Shown in pieces: positions 1 through 9,534 of a stretch of DNA of 37,025 nt. The DNA comes from Candidatus Caldisaccharidevorator malaysiensis (GTDB lineage Bacteria; Armatimonadota; Fervidibacteria; Fervidibacterales; Fervidibacteraceae). Made by a program: the position numbers and the translations under genes. The stretch covers positions 1-37,025 of the forward strand of contig JANXBO010000023.1 of assembly GCA_025057575.1 (NCBI GenBank). The letters run 5' to 3'. Position 1 is the stretch's first letter. Every line of letters begins with the position of its first letter. Under the pieces are notes generated by a model. It saw only the letters and a program-made list of their open reading frames with translations, was not told the origin of the DNA and made no database searches.

Positions 1-1
1 C

Positions 2-271
2 GCCTTCATTGGAATGGAGTGGAAAAAAGAGACTGAGATCCGCCTGGACATTGATCGGTTTCATTTTCGCAAAATCCGTCTCGTTGGTTCCAATCACAAC
101 CCTTGCAGCCTTCTCTACCCAGAAGCTGCCGAACTTTTAAGGAGCAAAATCATTAAAGTTGATGATTTAGTCAGCCATCGGTTTGGTTTATCAGAGATCG
201 CAAAAGCCTTTCACCTGGCATCTTACACGAAGGAAGGGATTAAGGTAATGGTCGGAAGTTTGTGGGATTAA
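2..271 (+). CDS. C-terminal part of a zinc-type (medium-chain) alcohol/polyol dehydrogenase
   Basis: The frame is open from base 2, so the gene begins before the window; about 90 residues are visible. The tail carries the pattern of the medium-chain dehydrogenase superfamily: a strand with a DRFHFRKIRLVGSN-like segment, then SKIIKVDDLVSHRFGLSEIAKAF, the usual 'residual domain end' in which substrate-binding elements close over the cofactor domain. Family members oxidise alcohols, polyols or threonine with NAD(P). The catalytic zinc ligands and the Rossmann motif lie upstream of the window, so the substrate cannot be told. It ends 13 bases before the DegT-type aminotransferase start, which suggests one operon for sugar or amino-sugar metabolism. 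Confidence 0.75.
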   Translation, partial: AFIGMEWKKETEIRLDIDRFHFRKIRLVGSNHNPCSLLYPEAAELLRSKIIKVDDLVSHRFGLSEIAKAFHLASYTKEGIKVMVGSLWD

Positions 272-284
272 GGAGGAATGAAAA

Positions 285-1595
285 ATGTCGCTGCTCGCCA
301 TCAAAGGCGGCAAACCAGTCGTGGAACCGGGCAGTATTCACCCTTGGCCGCACATTACAGAAGAAGACAAAAAAGCCGTTATGGAAGCCTTGGAAAGAGC
401 CACTCCGTGGCGATATCCCTTTGAAGAAGTTTTGGAATTGGAACGAGCCTGGTCCGAATGGACGGGGATGCAATATACCCTGGCGTGTAACTCAGGGACG
501 GCTGCCCTCCATCTGTGCGTCGTCGGTTGCGAGATCGGTCCGGGCGATGAGGTGTTAGTTCCTGCCGATACTTTTCTCGCCTCTGCATCGTGCGTCCTTC
601 ACTCCAACGGCATTCCCATTTTTGTTGATGTCCATCCGCTGACCTACAACATTGATCCGGCAAAAATTGAAGAGAGGATTACGGAAAAGACGAAGGCGAT
701 TGTAGCGGTAGACTTGCACGGTCTCCCTGCCGATTACGATGACATCTACCCCATCGCCCAACAGCACGGGCTGAAGGTCATTGAAGATGGGGCGCAAGCG
801 CACGGTGCGGTGTATAAAGGGAGACCCGTTGGTGCTTTGGGCGACTGTTCGGGATGCAGTCTCAACGGCTCCAAATGCCTGTCTGCCCTCGGCGAGGGCG
901 GTCTGTTTGCCACCAATAATGCACGAATCTACGAACTGGCGCAGAGGGCAAGAATGTTCGGAGAGATTGTGGAACCCGGACAGCCTCGGCAATACAACGC
1001 CTACATAATGGGCTGGAACTACCGAACCGATCCCTTACAATCGGCTTTTGCCCGCTCCCAACTTCGTCGTCTCCCACAGATGACCGAATGGCGGATCCGC
1101 AACGGGACTTATCTCACACAAAAACTAAAAGAGATTCCCGGCATCCAACCCCCTTTTGTGCCCGATGACCGAACACATGTGTATTTCTTTTATCCCATTT
1201 TGGTCCGACCCGAAGATTTAGGATTGGATGAAAAATATGTGGAACCCTTTCGCGAGACTTTGGCGACAGTAATGCAGGCAGAGGGCGTTCCCTTAAGAGC
1301 GTGGCAGACCCGACCCGTTCCAGCACAAAGTCTGTTTCAATTTCGGGACGGATACGGAAAAGGCTGTCCTTGGTCCTGCCCCTACACCAGATCGGGGATT
1401 GTGTATGATCCCTCCGAGTATCCCGTTGCGACTGATGTCTGCCGTCGTCGGTTAGTGTTAGGTCACAGCACCGACTCCTTCGGACCCCCCAACGGGCTGG
1501 ACCTGATGGAAAAATATGCCGAGGCATTTTATAAAGTGTTGGTAGAGAATCGTGCCACGATAACGGAAATGACAGTTGCTCAAACCACGTCATAA
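285..1595 (+). CDS. DegT/DnrJ/EryC1/StrS-family PLP-dependent aminotransferase
   Basis: A 436-residue fold-type I PLP enzyme of the sugar aminotransferase family, which usually transfers an amino group from glutamate or glutamine to a keto-sugar or keto-inositol. Visible landmarks are NSGTAAL (residues 69-75, phosphate binding), EDGAQAHGA (167-175, where the Asp contacts the pyridine nitrogen), and SLNGSKCLSALGEGG with Lys197 as the expected Schiff-base lysine. The ATG is preceded by AGGAGG eight bases upstream, so this start is secure. It follows the dehydrogenase tail closely. A dehydrogenase plus this aminotransferase is the arrangement that oxidises a polyol or sugar and then aminates it, but the actual substrate is not visible. 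Confidence 0.88.
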   Translation: MSLLAIKGGKPVVEPGSIHPWPHITEEDKKAVMEALERATPWRYPFEEVLELERAWSEWTGMQYTLACNSGTAALHLCVVGCEIGPGDEVLVPADTFLASASCVLHSNGIPIFVDVHPLTYNIDPAKIEERITEKTKAIVAVDLHGLPADYDDIYPIAQQHGLKVIEDGAQAHGAVYKGRPVGALGDCSGCSLNGSKCLSALGEGGLFATNNARIYELAQRARMFGEIVEPGQPRQYNAYIMGWNYRTDPLQSAFARSQLRRLPQMTEWRIRNGTYLTQKLKEIPGIQPPFVPDDRTHVYFFYPILVRPEDLGLDEKYVEPFRETLATVMQAEGVPLRAWQTRPVPAQSLFQFRDGYGKGCPWSCPYTRSGIVYDPSEYPVATDVCRRRLVLGHSTDSFGPPNGLDLMEKYAEAFYKVLVENRATITEMTVAQTTS

Positions 1596-1656
1596 TTTTT
1601 CGAAGGAGCCCTGACTGTTACGGATATCTGATATTTAGTAGAAAGGTGGTAATGTG

Positions 1657-3174
1657 ATGGGAACGGAGGTATTTTGGTTAGGGTTAATGGCTATCCTGTC
1701 ATCGTTTGCCAACACACGATTTGAGATTCCGTCGCTTTTCTCCGATCATATGGTTTTTCAGCAAGGCTTGCCCCTGCGGTTTTGGGGACGGACAACGGCG
1801 GGCGAGAAAGTGGAGGTGCGCTTTGCTGACGAGGTAAGAGAAACCACAGCCGACAAAGAGGGTCGGTGGGAAGTGACGTTTCCGCCACGACAAGCGGGAG
1901 GACCGTTTGAGGTTCTCCTCCGGTCACGGGGGACCGAAGTGAGAATTCAGGATGTTTATGTGGGTGAGGTGTGGGTCGCCTCGGGACAGTCTAATATGGA
2001 ATGGCCGGTGTCGTTGTCTCAAGACCCGGAAAAGGAAATTCCTCAAGCCCGCTACCCGCTGATTCGCTTTTTTAATGTGCCCCACGTTGTGGCGGAAAGC
2101 CCTCTTGAAAGCGTTTCTGGTGAATGGAAGGTCTGTTCTCCAGAGACAGTGGGAAATTTTTCGGCGGTTGCCTATCACTTTGCCCGAGAGATTCACACCA
2201 GGACCGGTCTTCCCATCGGGATCATTCAGTCTGATTGGGGCGGGTCACCAGCAGAGGCGTGGACCAGCCGACCGGCTTTGGAGGCGCATCCTGTTCTGAG
2301 AAAAATTTTAGACCGCTGGCAAAAGGCTCTGGAGGAGTATCCCGAAGCGGAGAAGAGATATAAAGAACAATTGAAGAAGTGGCAAGAGGAAGCAGAGAAA
2401 GCGAAGGCGGAAGGCAAACCAGTTCCCCCACCGCCTTTCCCTCCATTTGGTCCGGGTCATTTTTGGACTCCCAGCGGACTCTTCAACGGAATGATCGCTC
2501 CCCTCACCCGATACCCGATCCGGGGAGTGATCTGGTATCAAGGGGAGTCCAATGTGGGGCGGGCTGCCGAATATCGGGTCCTTTTCCCTGCTCTGATCCG
2601 CAGTTGGCGGGACGCTTGGGGTTTGGGTGATTTTCCGTTCCTCTTCGTTCAATTGGCGAACTTTTTGAAACGAAAAGATGAGCCCAGCGAGAGTGATTGG
2701 GCGGAACTGAGGGAAGCCCAAACTTTTGCCCTTCAACTCCCGAACACGGGGATGGCGGTCGCCATTGACATTGGTGATGCGGATGATATCCATCCGAAGA
2801 ACAAGCAAGATGTGGGCAAGCGGCTCGCCTTGATTGCTCGGCGGTTAGTGTTTGGGGAAGATGTGGTGGCATCGGGACCCGTTTTTGACCGAATGGTCCG
2901 CGAAGGAAGTAAGGTGCGCCTTTTCTTCAGGAGTGTGGGGTCGGGGTTAGAGTGTCGGGGCGACAGGCTGAAGGGCTTTGCTGTTCGTGGCCGACAAGGT
3001 CCTTTTGTTTGGGCGGAGGCAGTCATTGAAGGTGACACGGTGGTGGTTTGGAGTCCTCAAGTGCCCGAACCCGAGGTCGTTCGCTACGCCTGGGCGGATA
3101 ATCCCGACGCCAACCTTTACAACAAGGAAGGACTGCCGGCGGTGCCGTTCCGCAGTGATGCCCCGCGGGAGTGA
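1657..3174 (+). CDS. Sialate O-acetylesterase-like SGNH-family esterase
   Basis: About 505 residues. Family members remove O-acetyl groups from sialic acid or other polysaccharides. The SGNH signature block GQSNMEWPV (residues near 111-119, Ser113 in the GTG-start numbering) and the late DxxH-type block DADDIH (His380) supply the nucleophile and catalytic His/Asp. IQSDWGGS and WYQGESN fit the oxyanion-hole segments. Residues about 225-265 form a charged Lys/Glu helix ending in a proline run, an insert I associate with this family in sugar-degrading bacteria. AAAGGTGG lies 7 bases before ATG 1657; GTG 1654 is an in-frame alternative. The first 20 residues are hydrophobic but lack a positive N-terminus, so export is likely but not certain. 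Polymer substrate unknown. Confidence 0.83.
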   Translation: MGTEVFWLGLMAILSSFANTRFEIPSLFSDHMVFQQGLPLRFWGRTTAGEKVEVRFADEVRETTADKEGRWEVTFPPRQAGGPFEVLLRSRGTEVRIQDVYVGEVWVASGQSNMEWPVSLSQDPEKEIPQARYPLIRFFNVPHVVAESPLESVSGEWKVCSPETVGNFSAVAYHFAREIHTRTGLPIGIIQSDWGGSPAEAWTSRPALEAHPVLRKILDRWQKALEEYPEAEKRYKEQLKKWQEEAEKAKAEGKPVPPPPFPPFGPGHFWTPSGLFNGMIAPLTRYPIRGVIWYQGESNVGRAAEYRVLFPALIRSWRDAWGLGDFPFLFVQLANFLKRKDEPSESDWAELREAQTFALQLPNTGMAVAIDIGDADDIHPKNKQDVGKRLALIARRLVFGEDVVASGPVFDRMVREGSKVRLFFRSVGSGLECRGDRLKGFAVRGRQGPFVWAEAVIEGDTVVVWSPQVPEPEVVRYAWADNPDANLYNKEGLPAVPFRSDAPRE

Positions 3175-3189
3175 AGAGAACCAGAGGGA

Positions 3190-3726
3190 CTAAAGATACC
3201 GTCTCAGAATAGCGAGGCTCAAAGGATCCAGCCGGGAGAGGTCGGGGATGAAGTATTTGTTCCCGTCCACGTCGGTAATCAGACACTGGTGGGGTTGGGG
3301 CTGACTAAGGGCTTCGGGTGCGGACCGAGTCCAGAAGTTCCGCCGACCCCGATCCGTTTCCAAATCCCATTGCATCATTCCAAAGCGATGGCGGACCCGG
3401 AAAATCTTCTGAACGATCGGAATCAGGTAGCGGCGATGGAGTTCCTGCTCGGCAGCTTGTCGGCTTTCGGGGTCCAGTTCTCGGATGTCTTTGATTAGAC
3501 CGATCTCCTTGTTGGCAGCGTCCCGAACACTGATATACCTCATCGGCTCGCTGAGGGCGAAAGAGCGAAAGAGCCGCACCTGCCAATAACTGACGTGTTC
3601 GTCAACGGTCAACCGAAGGACACCCTTGTAAAAGAAGAAACGAAGGGAAGCAGGATCTAACCAATTAAGTTGGGGCAATTGACCGTTAGCATCGGACATC
3701 AGCCACTCACCACCAAAAGGGATCAT
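3190..3726 (-). CDS. DUF1854 family protein, partner of the upstream ABC exporter
   Basis: 178 residues, soluble, with no signal peptide or membrane segment. The family pattern is clear: RYISVRDAANKEIGLIKDI in the middle, then a REL-DPES segment, ELHRRYLIPIV, a WDLETDRG block and the terminal LITDVDGNKYFIPDLSRLDP. I recall DUF1854 proteins being encoded next to ABC exporters, including in cyanophycin-related clusters of proteobacteria, but no cyanophycin gene is visible here. Its ATG overlaps the stop of the ABC gene as ATGA, so the two are translationally coupled and probably form one functional unit. The molecular function of DUF1854 is unknown to me; a regulatory or substrate-handling subunit is a guess. 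Confidence 0.85.
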   Translation of the reverse strand: MIPFGGEWLMSDANGQLPQLNWLDPASLRFFFYKGVLRLTVDEHVSYWQVRLFRSFALSEPMRYISVRDAANKEIGLIKDIRELDPESRQAAEQELHRRYLIPIVQKIFRVRHRFGMMQWDLETDRGRRNFWTRSAPEALSQPQPHQCLITDVDGNKYFIPDLSRLDPLSLAILRRYL

Positions 3727-5942
3727 CGGGCGACCGCCCGAATCCGAACGATGTCCTGATAGGTCTTGACCAGGTTGGCGAACTCGCCACCTTTTTCAAG
3801 GAGTTCATCGTGGGTTCCGATCTCAACAATCTTGCCTTCCTTCAAAACGATCAACCGGTCGGCGTTGCGAAGGGTCGCCAGACGATGGGCGATGGCGAAA
3901 GTGGTCCTGCCTTTGATGAGCCGCTCAATCGCCTCCTGAATCTGCTTTTCCGTCTCCACATCCACCTGAGAGGTGGCTTCGTCCAAGATGACGATCCGAG
4001 GGTCCGGAAGCAAAGCGCGAGCGATGGCGACCCGTTGCCTCTCTCCGGTAGAGAGGGCTTGCCCCCTCTCGCCGACCTGGGTGTCGTAGCCCTCGGGCTT
4101 TTGAGTGACAATGAAGTCGTGGGCGTTAGCGACTTTGGCAGCGGCGATGATCTCTTCAGGGCTGGCTCCCGGTTTGCCGAAAGCAATGTTTTCGGCAATC
4201 GTGCCAGAGAAGAGGAAGGTATCTTGAGGGACCAGTCCGATCTGGCGACGAAGGTCAGCGAGACGAATCTGCTTAATAGGGAATCCGTCCAAACGAATTT
4301 CCCCTTCATCAGCGTCATAGAAGCGGCAGAGAAGGTTGATGGTGGTCGTCTTTCCGGCACCGCTATGCCCGACCAGACCGATCATTTCACCCGGCTCCAC
4401 ACAAAACGAAATCTTTTTGAGAACGGGGCGATGGCTCTCGTATCCAAAAGTGACCTCGTCGTATTCCACCCGTCCCTCCATCCGAGGGAGCAAAACGGCG
4501 TCGTCGGGATCCTTGACTTCTGCGGGCGTGTCCAGGATCTCAAAGAGCCGTTCAGCAGCCGTCAGCGATCGGGAGGAGAAGTTCAAAAGCCACGAGATGA
4601 ATTGAAGGGGACCGTAAAACATCATCAGAAGAGACAGGAAAGTGATCAAGGTGCCCAGGCTCAGAGTTTCCCCCAAAACCTGACGCCCGCCGATATACCA
4701 GACCAGAAGGACCCCGAAACTGGTCATCAAAGAGACCGACCCGAAGAAGATGGACCAGGTTCTTTCGGCGGCGACAGCGGAGCGGGTCAACTCCAAACTC
4801 TGGCTAACAAACCGATTGACCTCTCTGGGCTCCTGGGCGAAGGCGCGAACGACTCGGAGCCCCGAGAGACTTTCGCTCAGGATGGTGTTGAGAAGTCCCC
4901 AGCGGTGCCAGATCCGTCGCATTAGGCTCCTGATGTAAGGCCAGAAGGTCATTGACAGGGCAGCGATGAGGGGACCGGGAACAAGGACGATCAAAGCCAG
5001 TTTCCAGTTCAAGGCAAACAGCAGAATGCCGATACCAAACAGCATCAAAAGATTCTGTGCCAGATCTTGAACGCCCCACATTAAGAAGCCTTGAACCTGA
5101 CCCGAGTCCTGATTGACCCTGGAGATCACGTTGCCCATCTGTTGTCGGTCAAAAAATCGGAAACTGAGAAGGTGAAGATGCTGGAAGAGTTGCGTGCGGA
5201 TGTCGTGGCTGATGCGCAAACCGACCCAAACCGAGAGCCAACCTTGGAAGATGCTAATGGCAGAAATCAGAAGGCGGGAGAGTCCCAAGGCGATGACCAA
5301 CAAAGCCAACCAGCGAAGCCTTGTTTCCATCGGCAACGGCTCCTTGGGCGCCAGAACGATGTCCATCAAAGGCTTGTTCAAAGTCGGCGGCACCAGCCCC
5401 ATCGCGGTTGCGGTGATGGAAAGAAGGCTCAGTAGGACCGCCTGCCACCAGTAAGGTTTAAGGTAGCCCAAAAGCCGTAAGATGGTCTTGCCCCGAGGGG
5501 TGCAGACGGGGCAGACCTTGGAACCGAAGGGGAGGGGAAAGCCGCATCGGGCACATTTTTCCCGTTCCGCCGTCCAGGGGGCAAGGGGCTCCCCTTTCAA
5601 CAGATCATTGAGTCCTTTGACGGCTTGACCAAACTTCTTTGCGTTGGCATTGCTATAGCGGATCAGTTCGTCCGTGGTTCCGTCCTTCTTGCGGACAAGG
5701 ATCGCTCCCCCGCCGATCAAGGGCTCGGCGATAATTTCCTTGACATCGGAAAGGGCGATCGTGCGCTCCAAAAACACTCGGTCACCGTCAACGGAGTAGA
5801 CCGAAACGGAACCGTTTTGAGCGATGAGCCATCGGGATCCGAAGGAACCTTCAGGGGTCAGATCCGCCTCCATCGCCATCTGGACGCCGTCTGAAGATAA
5901 ATGGCGACCCAGACTTGGCGGTATGTCTTCCACGTAACTCAT
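3723..5942 (-). CDS. ABC exporter half-transporter (fused membrane and ATPase domains) with N-terminal extension and zinc ribbon
   Basis: About 739 residues. Order of parts: a soluble region of about 125 residues rich in beta-strands; a zinc-ribbon-like segment (CxxC at 136/139 and 150/153 when numbered from TTG 5960); six predicted membrane helices from about 160 to 460; then the ATPase. The ATPase shows Walker A GHSGAGKTT, a variant signature LSTGERQR in place of LSGGQ, Walker B RIVILDEATS and the H-loop AIAHRLAT. Type IV exporters dimerise and move lipids, peptides or drugs outward. ATG 5942 has a GAGG eight bases upstream; TTG 5960 would add six residues. It is coupled by ATGA to the DUF1854 gene. 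The substrate is unknown; the extension sets it apart from MsbA-type exporters. Confidence 0.88.
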   Translation of the reverse strand: MSYVEDIPPSLGRHLSSDGVQMAMEADLTPEGSFGSRWLIAQNGSVSVYSVDGDRVFLERTIALSDVKEIIAEPLIGGGAILVRKKDGTTDELIRYSNANAKKFGQAVKGLNDLLKGEPLAPWTAEREKCARCGFPLPFGSKVCPVCTPRGKTILRLLGYLKPYWWQAVLLSLLSITATAMGLVPPTLNKPLMDIVLAPKEPLPMETRLRWLALLVIALGLSRLLISAISIFQGWLSVWVGLRISHDIRTQLFQHLHLLSFRFFDRQQMGNVISRVNQDSGQVQGFLMWGVQDLAQNLLMLFGIGILLFALNWKLALIVLVPGPLIAALSMTFWPYIRSLMRRIWHRWGLLNTILSESLSGLRVVRAFAQEPREVNRFVSQSLELTRSAVAAERTWSIFFGSVSLMTSFGVLLVWYIGGRQVLGETLSLGTLITFLSLLMMFYGPLQFISWLLNFSSRSLTAAERLFEILDTPAEVKDPDDAVLLPRMEGRVEYDEVTFGYESHRPVLKKISFCVEPGEMIGLVGHSGAGKTTTINLLCRFYDADEGEIRLDGFPIKQIRLADLRRQIGLVPQDTFLFSGTIAENIAFGKPGASPEEIIAAAKVANAHDFIVTQKPEGYDTQVGERGQALSTGERQRVAIARALLPDPRIVILDEATSQVDVETEKQIQEAIERLIKGRTTFAIAHRLATLRNADRLIVLKEGKIVEIGTHDELLEKGGEFANLVKTYQDIVRIRAVAR

Positions 5943-6088
5943 AAAACCAGCCTCACCCAAGCCTTTTTATTATGACCCTGCCATTGCCCCGCAGGTTAGA
6001 GCCTCTGGGCACGAGCGCGCACCCAAACGCCACTTTTATTAGACGGACGCTAACATTGAGGGGGTTTTCAGCGGGTGGAAAAGGTCTG
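5943..6088. promoter_or_regulatory. Divergent intergenic region between the ABC exporter and recG
   Basis: This 146-base stretch separates two divergent genes and should hold promoters for both. On the reverse strand a CATAAT sits at about 5970-5975, a good -10 candidate for the ABC exporter, but I see no convincing -35 at the right distance. On the forward strand TAACAT near 6049 is a weak -10 candidate for recG. The open frame of recG continues upstream to 5972, but using that start would leave only about 29 bases between the two genes, which argues for the later recG start. Confidence 0.35.
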
Positions 6089-8530
6089 ATGACCGACTCT
6101 CTGGAAGACATCCTCAACAAACTGGAAAAGCCCTTAGCCGTTGAGGAAAAGACCGGCTGCCAGAACTTTGCCGTCGTCGGTGGCTTTGACCGGTATATGG
6201 TCACCTGGGCGGAAAGGGCTCAGGCAGTCGCCGAGGGTCCGTTGAAGGACCAGTTGGAGAAATTGGCTCAGATGTTTCGGTCCTACACCGATAACTCGGT
6301 GCTGGACCGCCGAAGGATCCTCTCGCAGGCTCGCCAACTGGTCTCGTCTCTTCGGTCTCACATCCGGCAAGAATCATCAGTCCGCACACTAACTGCACCC
6401 GTCAAAGAGAAAGAAAAGAAACAAGCGCCCATTGGGTCGGATGCTCAGGCATCGTCGGTTCCGACAAGGCTTAACCTCTCCGACCCCGTCCGGTTTCTGA
6501 AAGGTGTCGGTCCGCATCGGGCGCGGCTCCTCAAGAAGGTCGGTGTGGAGACTGTTGGGGACTTGCTGACCTTCTACCCCAGACGCCACGAGGACCGGAC
6601 CAATTTAAAGCGCTTGGCAGAGGTTACGGCAGGGGAAAAAGCCGCCGTTCAAGTCGTCGTGGCGGGACGCCCGATCACCCTTGAGAAGCGCCACCTGATG
6701 ATCACGAAGGTTCCCGTCCGAGACGAGACGGGGCGGGCGGTTCTGGTCTGGTTCAACCAGCCCTTTCTTGAAAAGCGGTTTTACCCCAATCAAAGGCTGT
6801 TCGTCTTTGGGAAGGTTCAATGGGTCCTGGGTCAGAAAACTTTTTCCAGTCCCGAAGTGGAAGAAGTAACGGGGGACGAGAGCCTTCAGGTCGGTCGTCT
6901 GGTCCCCTTTTACCCTCTGACGGAGGGACTCTCGCAAAACTTCGTCAGAGGTCTGGTCAAAGAGGTTCTTGACAAGGCTTTAGATCAGGTGGAAGAGAGC
7001 CTACCAGAGCGCATCCGAAAAGAGTATGGTCTGATGCCTATCCGCCAGGCAGTGGAACAGATTCATTTCCCCGAATCGTCCCGATCTCTGGAAGAAGCCC
7101 GCTACCGGCTGGTTTTTGAAGAGTTTTTGACCCTTCAACTGATTTTGGCTTTGAGAAAGAGGGGCACTCGGAGCCGGCAAGGAATTGCCTTTCGGATGGA
7201 CTGGGACCGAATTGAGCGGTTCATCGCTCACTTCCCCTTCACCTTCACATTGGATCAGAGAAAAGTCATCGGGGAAATCCTTTCTGATATGGAAAAAGCC
7301 GAACCGATGAACCGGTTGCTGCACGGGGAAGTGGGCTCGGGCAAAACGGTGGCTGCTGCCGTTGCCCTCTTTGCTGCGGTCACCAATGGCTATCAGGCAG
7401 CCTTTATGGCACCGACGGAGATACTGGCGGAGCAGCATTACCGAGTTTTGAGGGAAATGTTTCAGGAGCAAGGGATCCGGATGGCGCTCCTCATCGGGAG
7501 TTTGCCGGCGACCCTCAAGAGGGCGATTCGCAACGACATCGCTTCCGGTCGGGCACAGGTCATCGTTGGGACCCATGCACTCATTGAAGAGACGACGCTG
7601 TTTCATCGCTTGGGCTTGGTCGTCGTTGACGAACAGCATCGTTTCGGGGTGCTGCAACGAGCGAAATTAATTTGGAAAGGGCAATCGCCCGATGTGCTGA
7701 TAATGACCGCTACCCCGATCCCCAGGACCTTAGCCCTAACGGTTTATGGTGATTTGGAAGTTTCTGTGATCCAAGAGTTGCCACCGGGAAGGCAGAGGGC
7801 AAAGACCGTTTGGGTGCCGGTCGGGAAGAAGCGGCAGGCTTACGAGTTTGTCAAAAAAGAACTGGCGAAGGGACGGCAGGCTTATGTCGTCTGCCCTCTG
7901 ATTGAAGAATCGGAAAAGTTAGAGGATGTCCAGTCGGTCGTCAGGCACGCCGATTGGCTGGCGAAGGAGATTTTCCCCGATGCCCGTGTGGGCGTTCTCC
8001 ACGGTCGGCTGCCACCGGCAGAGAAGGATTTGGTGATGGACCAGTTTCGGCAGGGAGCCATCCAGGTGCTGGTGACGACGACGGTCGTGGAAGTGGGGGT
8101 GGATGTCCCCAACGCTTCCGTCATCGTCATTGAAGATGCCGACCGGTTCGGTCTGTCCCAATTGCACCAGTTGCGGGGTCGGGTGGAACGGAGTGACCAT
8201 CCTTGTTACTGTTTGCTGATCGCTCAGCCAAGCAGCGAGGAAGCAAAGGAACGATTGCGGGTAATGACCCAAACCAACGACGGCTTCCTCATTGCCGAAC
8301 AGGACCTGAGGCTCCGAGGACCTGGTGAGTTTCTCGGCACCCGACAGCACGGACTGCCCGATCTTCAATTAGCCCACATCCTACGGGATACCGACATCCT
8401 GTTAAAGGCGCGAGAGTGTGCCTGGAAACTAATAGAAGAGGACCCGCACCTTCAGGACCCCCTGCACCGGCGGCTGCGGCACAAGGTAGAAGCCGTAGAG
8501 GGCGGATCTGACCTCCTGGAGATTGCCTGA
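6089..8530 (+). CDS. recG: ATP-dependent DNA helicase RecG
   Basis: RecG remodels stalled replication forks and branch-migrates Holliday junctions. Visible features: an N-terminal segment with [14 protein letters not shown], typical of the long RecG forms of Thermotoga, Chloroflexi and similar groups; a wedge/OB domain; Walker A GEVGSGKT (about residue 413); the RecG-type DEQH box (about 513); [20 protein letters not shown]; and the C-terminal [14 protein letters not shown] hook. About 813 residues from ATG 6089, longer than the roughly 690 of E. coli because of the N-terminal domain. I chose ATG 6089 over 5972 because the similarity begins here and a GGTGG/AAGG ribosome site precedes it. It stands alone, divergent from the ABC exporter. 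Confidence 0.94.
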   Translation: MTDSLEDILNKLEKPLAVEEKTGCQNFAVVGGFDRYMVTWAERAQAVAEGPLKDQLEKLAQMFRSYTDNSVLDRRRILSQARQLVSSLRSHIRQESSVRTLTAPVKEKEKKQAPIGSDAQASSVPTRLNLSDPVRFLKGVGPHRARLLKKVGVETVGDLLTFYPRRHEDRTNLKRLAEVTAGEKAAVQVVVAGRPITLEKRHLMITKVPVRDETGRAVLVWFNQPFLEKRFYPNQRLFVFGKVQWVLGQKTFSSPEVEEVTGDESLQVGRLVPFYPLTEGLSQNFVRGLVKEVLDKALDQVEESLPERIRKEYGLMPIRQAVEQIHFPESSRSLEEARYRLVFEEFLTLQLILALRKRGTRSRQGIAFRMDWDRIERFIAHFPFTFTLDQRKVIGEILSDMEKAEPMNRLLHGEVGSGKTVAAAVALFAAVTNGYQAAFMAPTEILAEQHYRVLREMFQEQGIRMALLIGSLPATLKRAIRNDIASGRAQVIVGTHALIEETTLFHRLGLVVVDEQHRFGVLQRAKLIWKGQSPDVLIMTATPIPRTLALTVYGDLEVSVIQELPPGRQRAKTVWVPVGKKRQAYEFVKKELAKGRQAYVVCPLIEESEKLEDVQSVVRHADWLAKEIFPDARVGVLHGRLPPAEKDLVMDQFRQGAIQVLVTTTVVEVGVDVPNASVIVIEDADRFGLSQLHQLRGRVERSDHPCYCLLIAQPSSEEAKERLRVMTQTNDGFLIAEQDLRLRGPGEFLGTRQHGLPDLQLAHILRDTDILLKARECAWKLIEEDPHLQDPLHRRLRHKVEAVEGGSDLLEIA

Positions 8531-8708
8531 CCGTCTCTCCGTCGGCATCTTTTGGTTCTCCAAAATCTCCTCAGGTCATCATCGCCAGGGATCGGGCCTG
8601 AACTGGGACCCGAATAGGGGGCTCCTCTGATAAGAGAGTTCTCAGGACAGGACGATGACGAGGGCGCCATCATAGTCCCAAGGGGCAAACGGCACTTAGG
8701 ACAGAAAA

Positions 8709-9383
8709 GTGACTCAGCAAATTAGTGAGCCATTTCCGTTGAGGGAACTGTTCAGCGATCGGGCACTCATTACGAAAATACAAGAGAAATTACCTCTCTT
8801 CTTTCTGGAAGCAGAACTGGAAACGCGACGGGGCAAACAGACAGGGATGGAGGTTGGCAGAGTGAGGGAACAGATACTGGCGTCCTTGCTCATCTATCAG
8901 TTCGGAAGGGAAAGGGTTAATGTTCAACTGAGAGCCACCGAACCAGAGGCAGACCTTTTATTGGACGGTCGTCCGCTGTCCATTAAGACCGTGCGGGCAT
9001 CGGGCAAGACGGCACCACCGGTCAAGGTGGTTTGGACGGTGGATTGGGACAAGGTGGATCAATTTGTGAGAAACTTCCAACCATCGGCAGACCTTTTGCT
9101 GGCGATCATTCGCTGGGGGTCCATCGGTGGTCTATATGGGATTCCCCGATGGGTTCAGGAACAGGTCCTGACGGAGTTAAGTATTGAACGGTATTTGAGG
9201 CGACCCCGCAGAGGGACGAATCCCAGAGGTGTTGACATCTCATCGGAGGCTGTCACTCGTCTCATCCAACACCCTGGCACTCAAGGCATCCCAATAGAAT
9301 GGCGACGGTTTGACGAACCAAGTGCCCTGATGGCGATTACCGATCCCTACAGCCGCTGGATCCGACGCTGGGAGGAAGACTAA
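8709..9383 (+). CDS. Type II restriction endonuclease, ThaI-like family
   Basis: 224 residues, GTG start with AGGA upstream. The sequence resembles the ThaI family as I remember it: LRELFSDRALITKIQEKLP, GMEVGRVREQILASLLIYQFG, then TEPEADLLLDG followed by SIKTV, and KVVWTVDWDK. The acidic EAD (residues 80-82) followed by SIK (Lys93) fits a variant PD-(D/E)xK metal site in which the second acid is replaced. ThaI cuts CGCG in double-stranded DNA, so that is the probable target here. It is followed by an SPPY-type methyltransferase on the same strand, the expected partner. Hand counting finds CGCG scarce in this window, which fits an active system. Family call fairly sure, target inferred. Confidence 0.72.
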   Translation: MTQQISEPFPLRELFSDRALITKIQEKLPLFFLEAELETRRGKQTGMEVGRVREQILASLLIYQFGRERVNVQLRATEPEADLLLDGRPLSIKTVRASGKTAPPVKVVWTVDWDKVDQFVRNFQPSADLLLAIIRWGSIGGLYGIPRWVQEQVLTELSIERYLRRPRRGTNPRGVDISSEAVTRLIQHPGTQGIPIEWRRFDEPSALMAITDPYSRWIRRWEED

Positions 9384-9534
9384 TTTATGATACTTTGCTT
9401 GTCAGGATGTTCTTTGCTCAGCGCGGTGCATTGGAGAGTTTGGGTGTGAAGGTTGGCTGCAACGGGAGGCGCGACCGGCATCGGCATTTCTTACGATCAG
9501 CCGTCATCTCCTTTTAGCATCAAAATTGACAGGG

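Noticed and set aside
3810-4925. Long forward-strand open frame (371 codons) opposite the ABC exporter
   Set aside because: Antisense to a clear ABC transporter with intact motifs; the translation is low-complexity Gly/Asp/Arg-rich and matches no family.
5972-6088. N-terminal extension of RecG from the upstream start
   Set aside because: The translation has no RecG similarity, and its use would leave almost no room for divergent promoters; ATG 6089 has a better ribosome site.
9526-9531. TTGACA as a -35 element ahead of the methyltransferase
   Set aside because: Nothing like a -10 lies 16-18 bases downstream, and the position is inside the likely start region.
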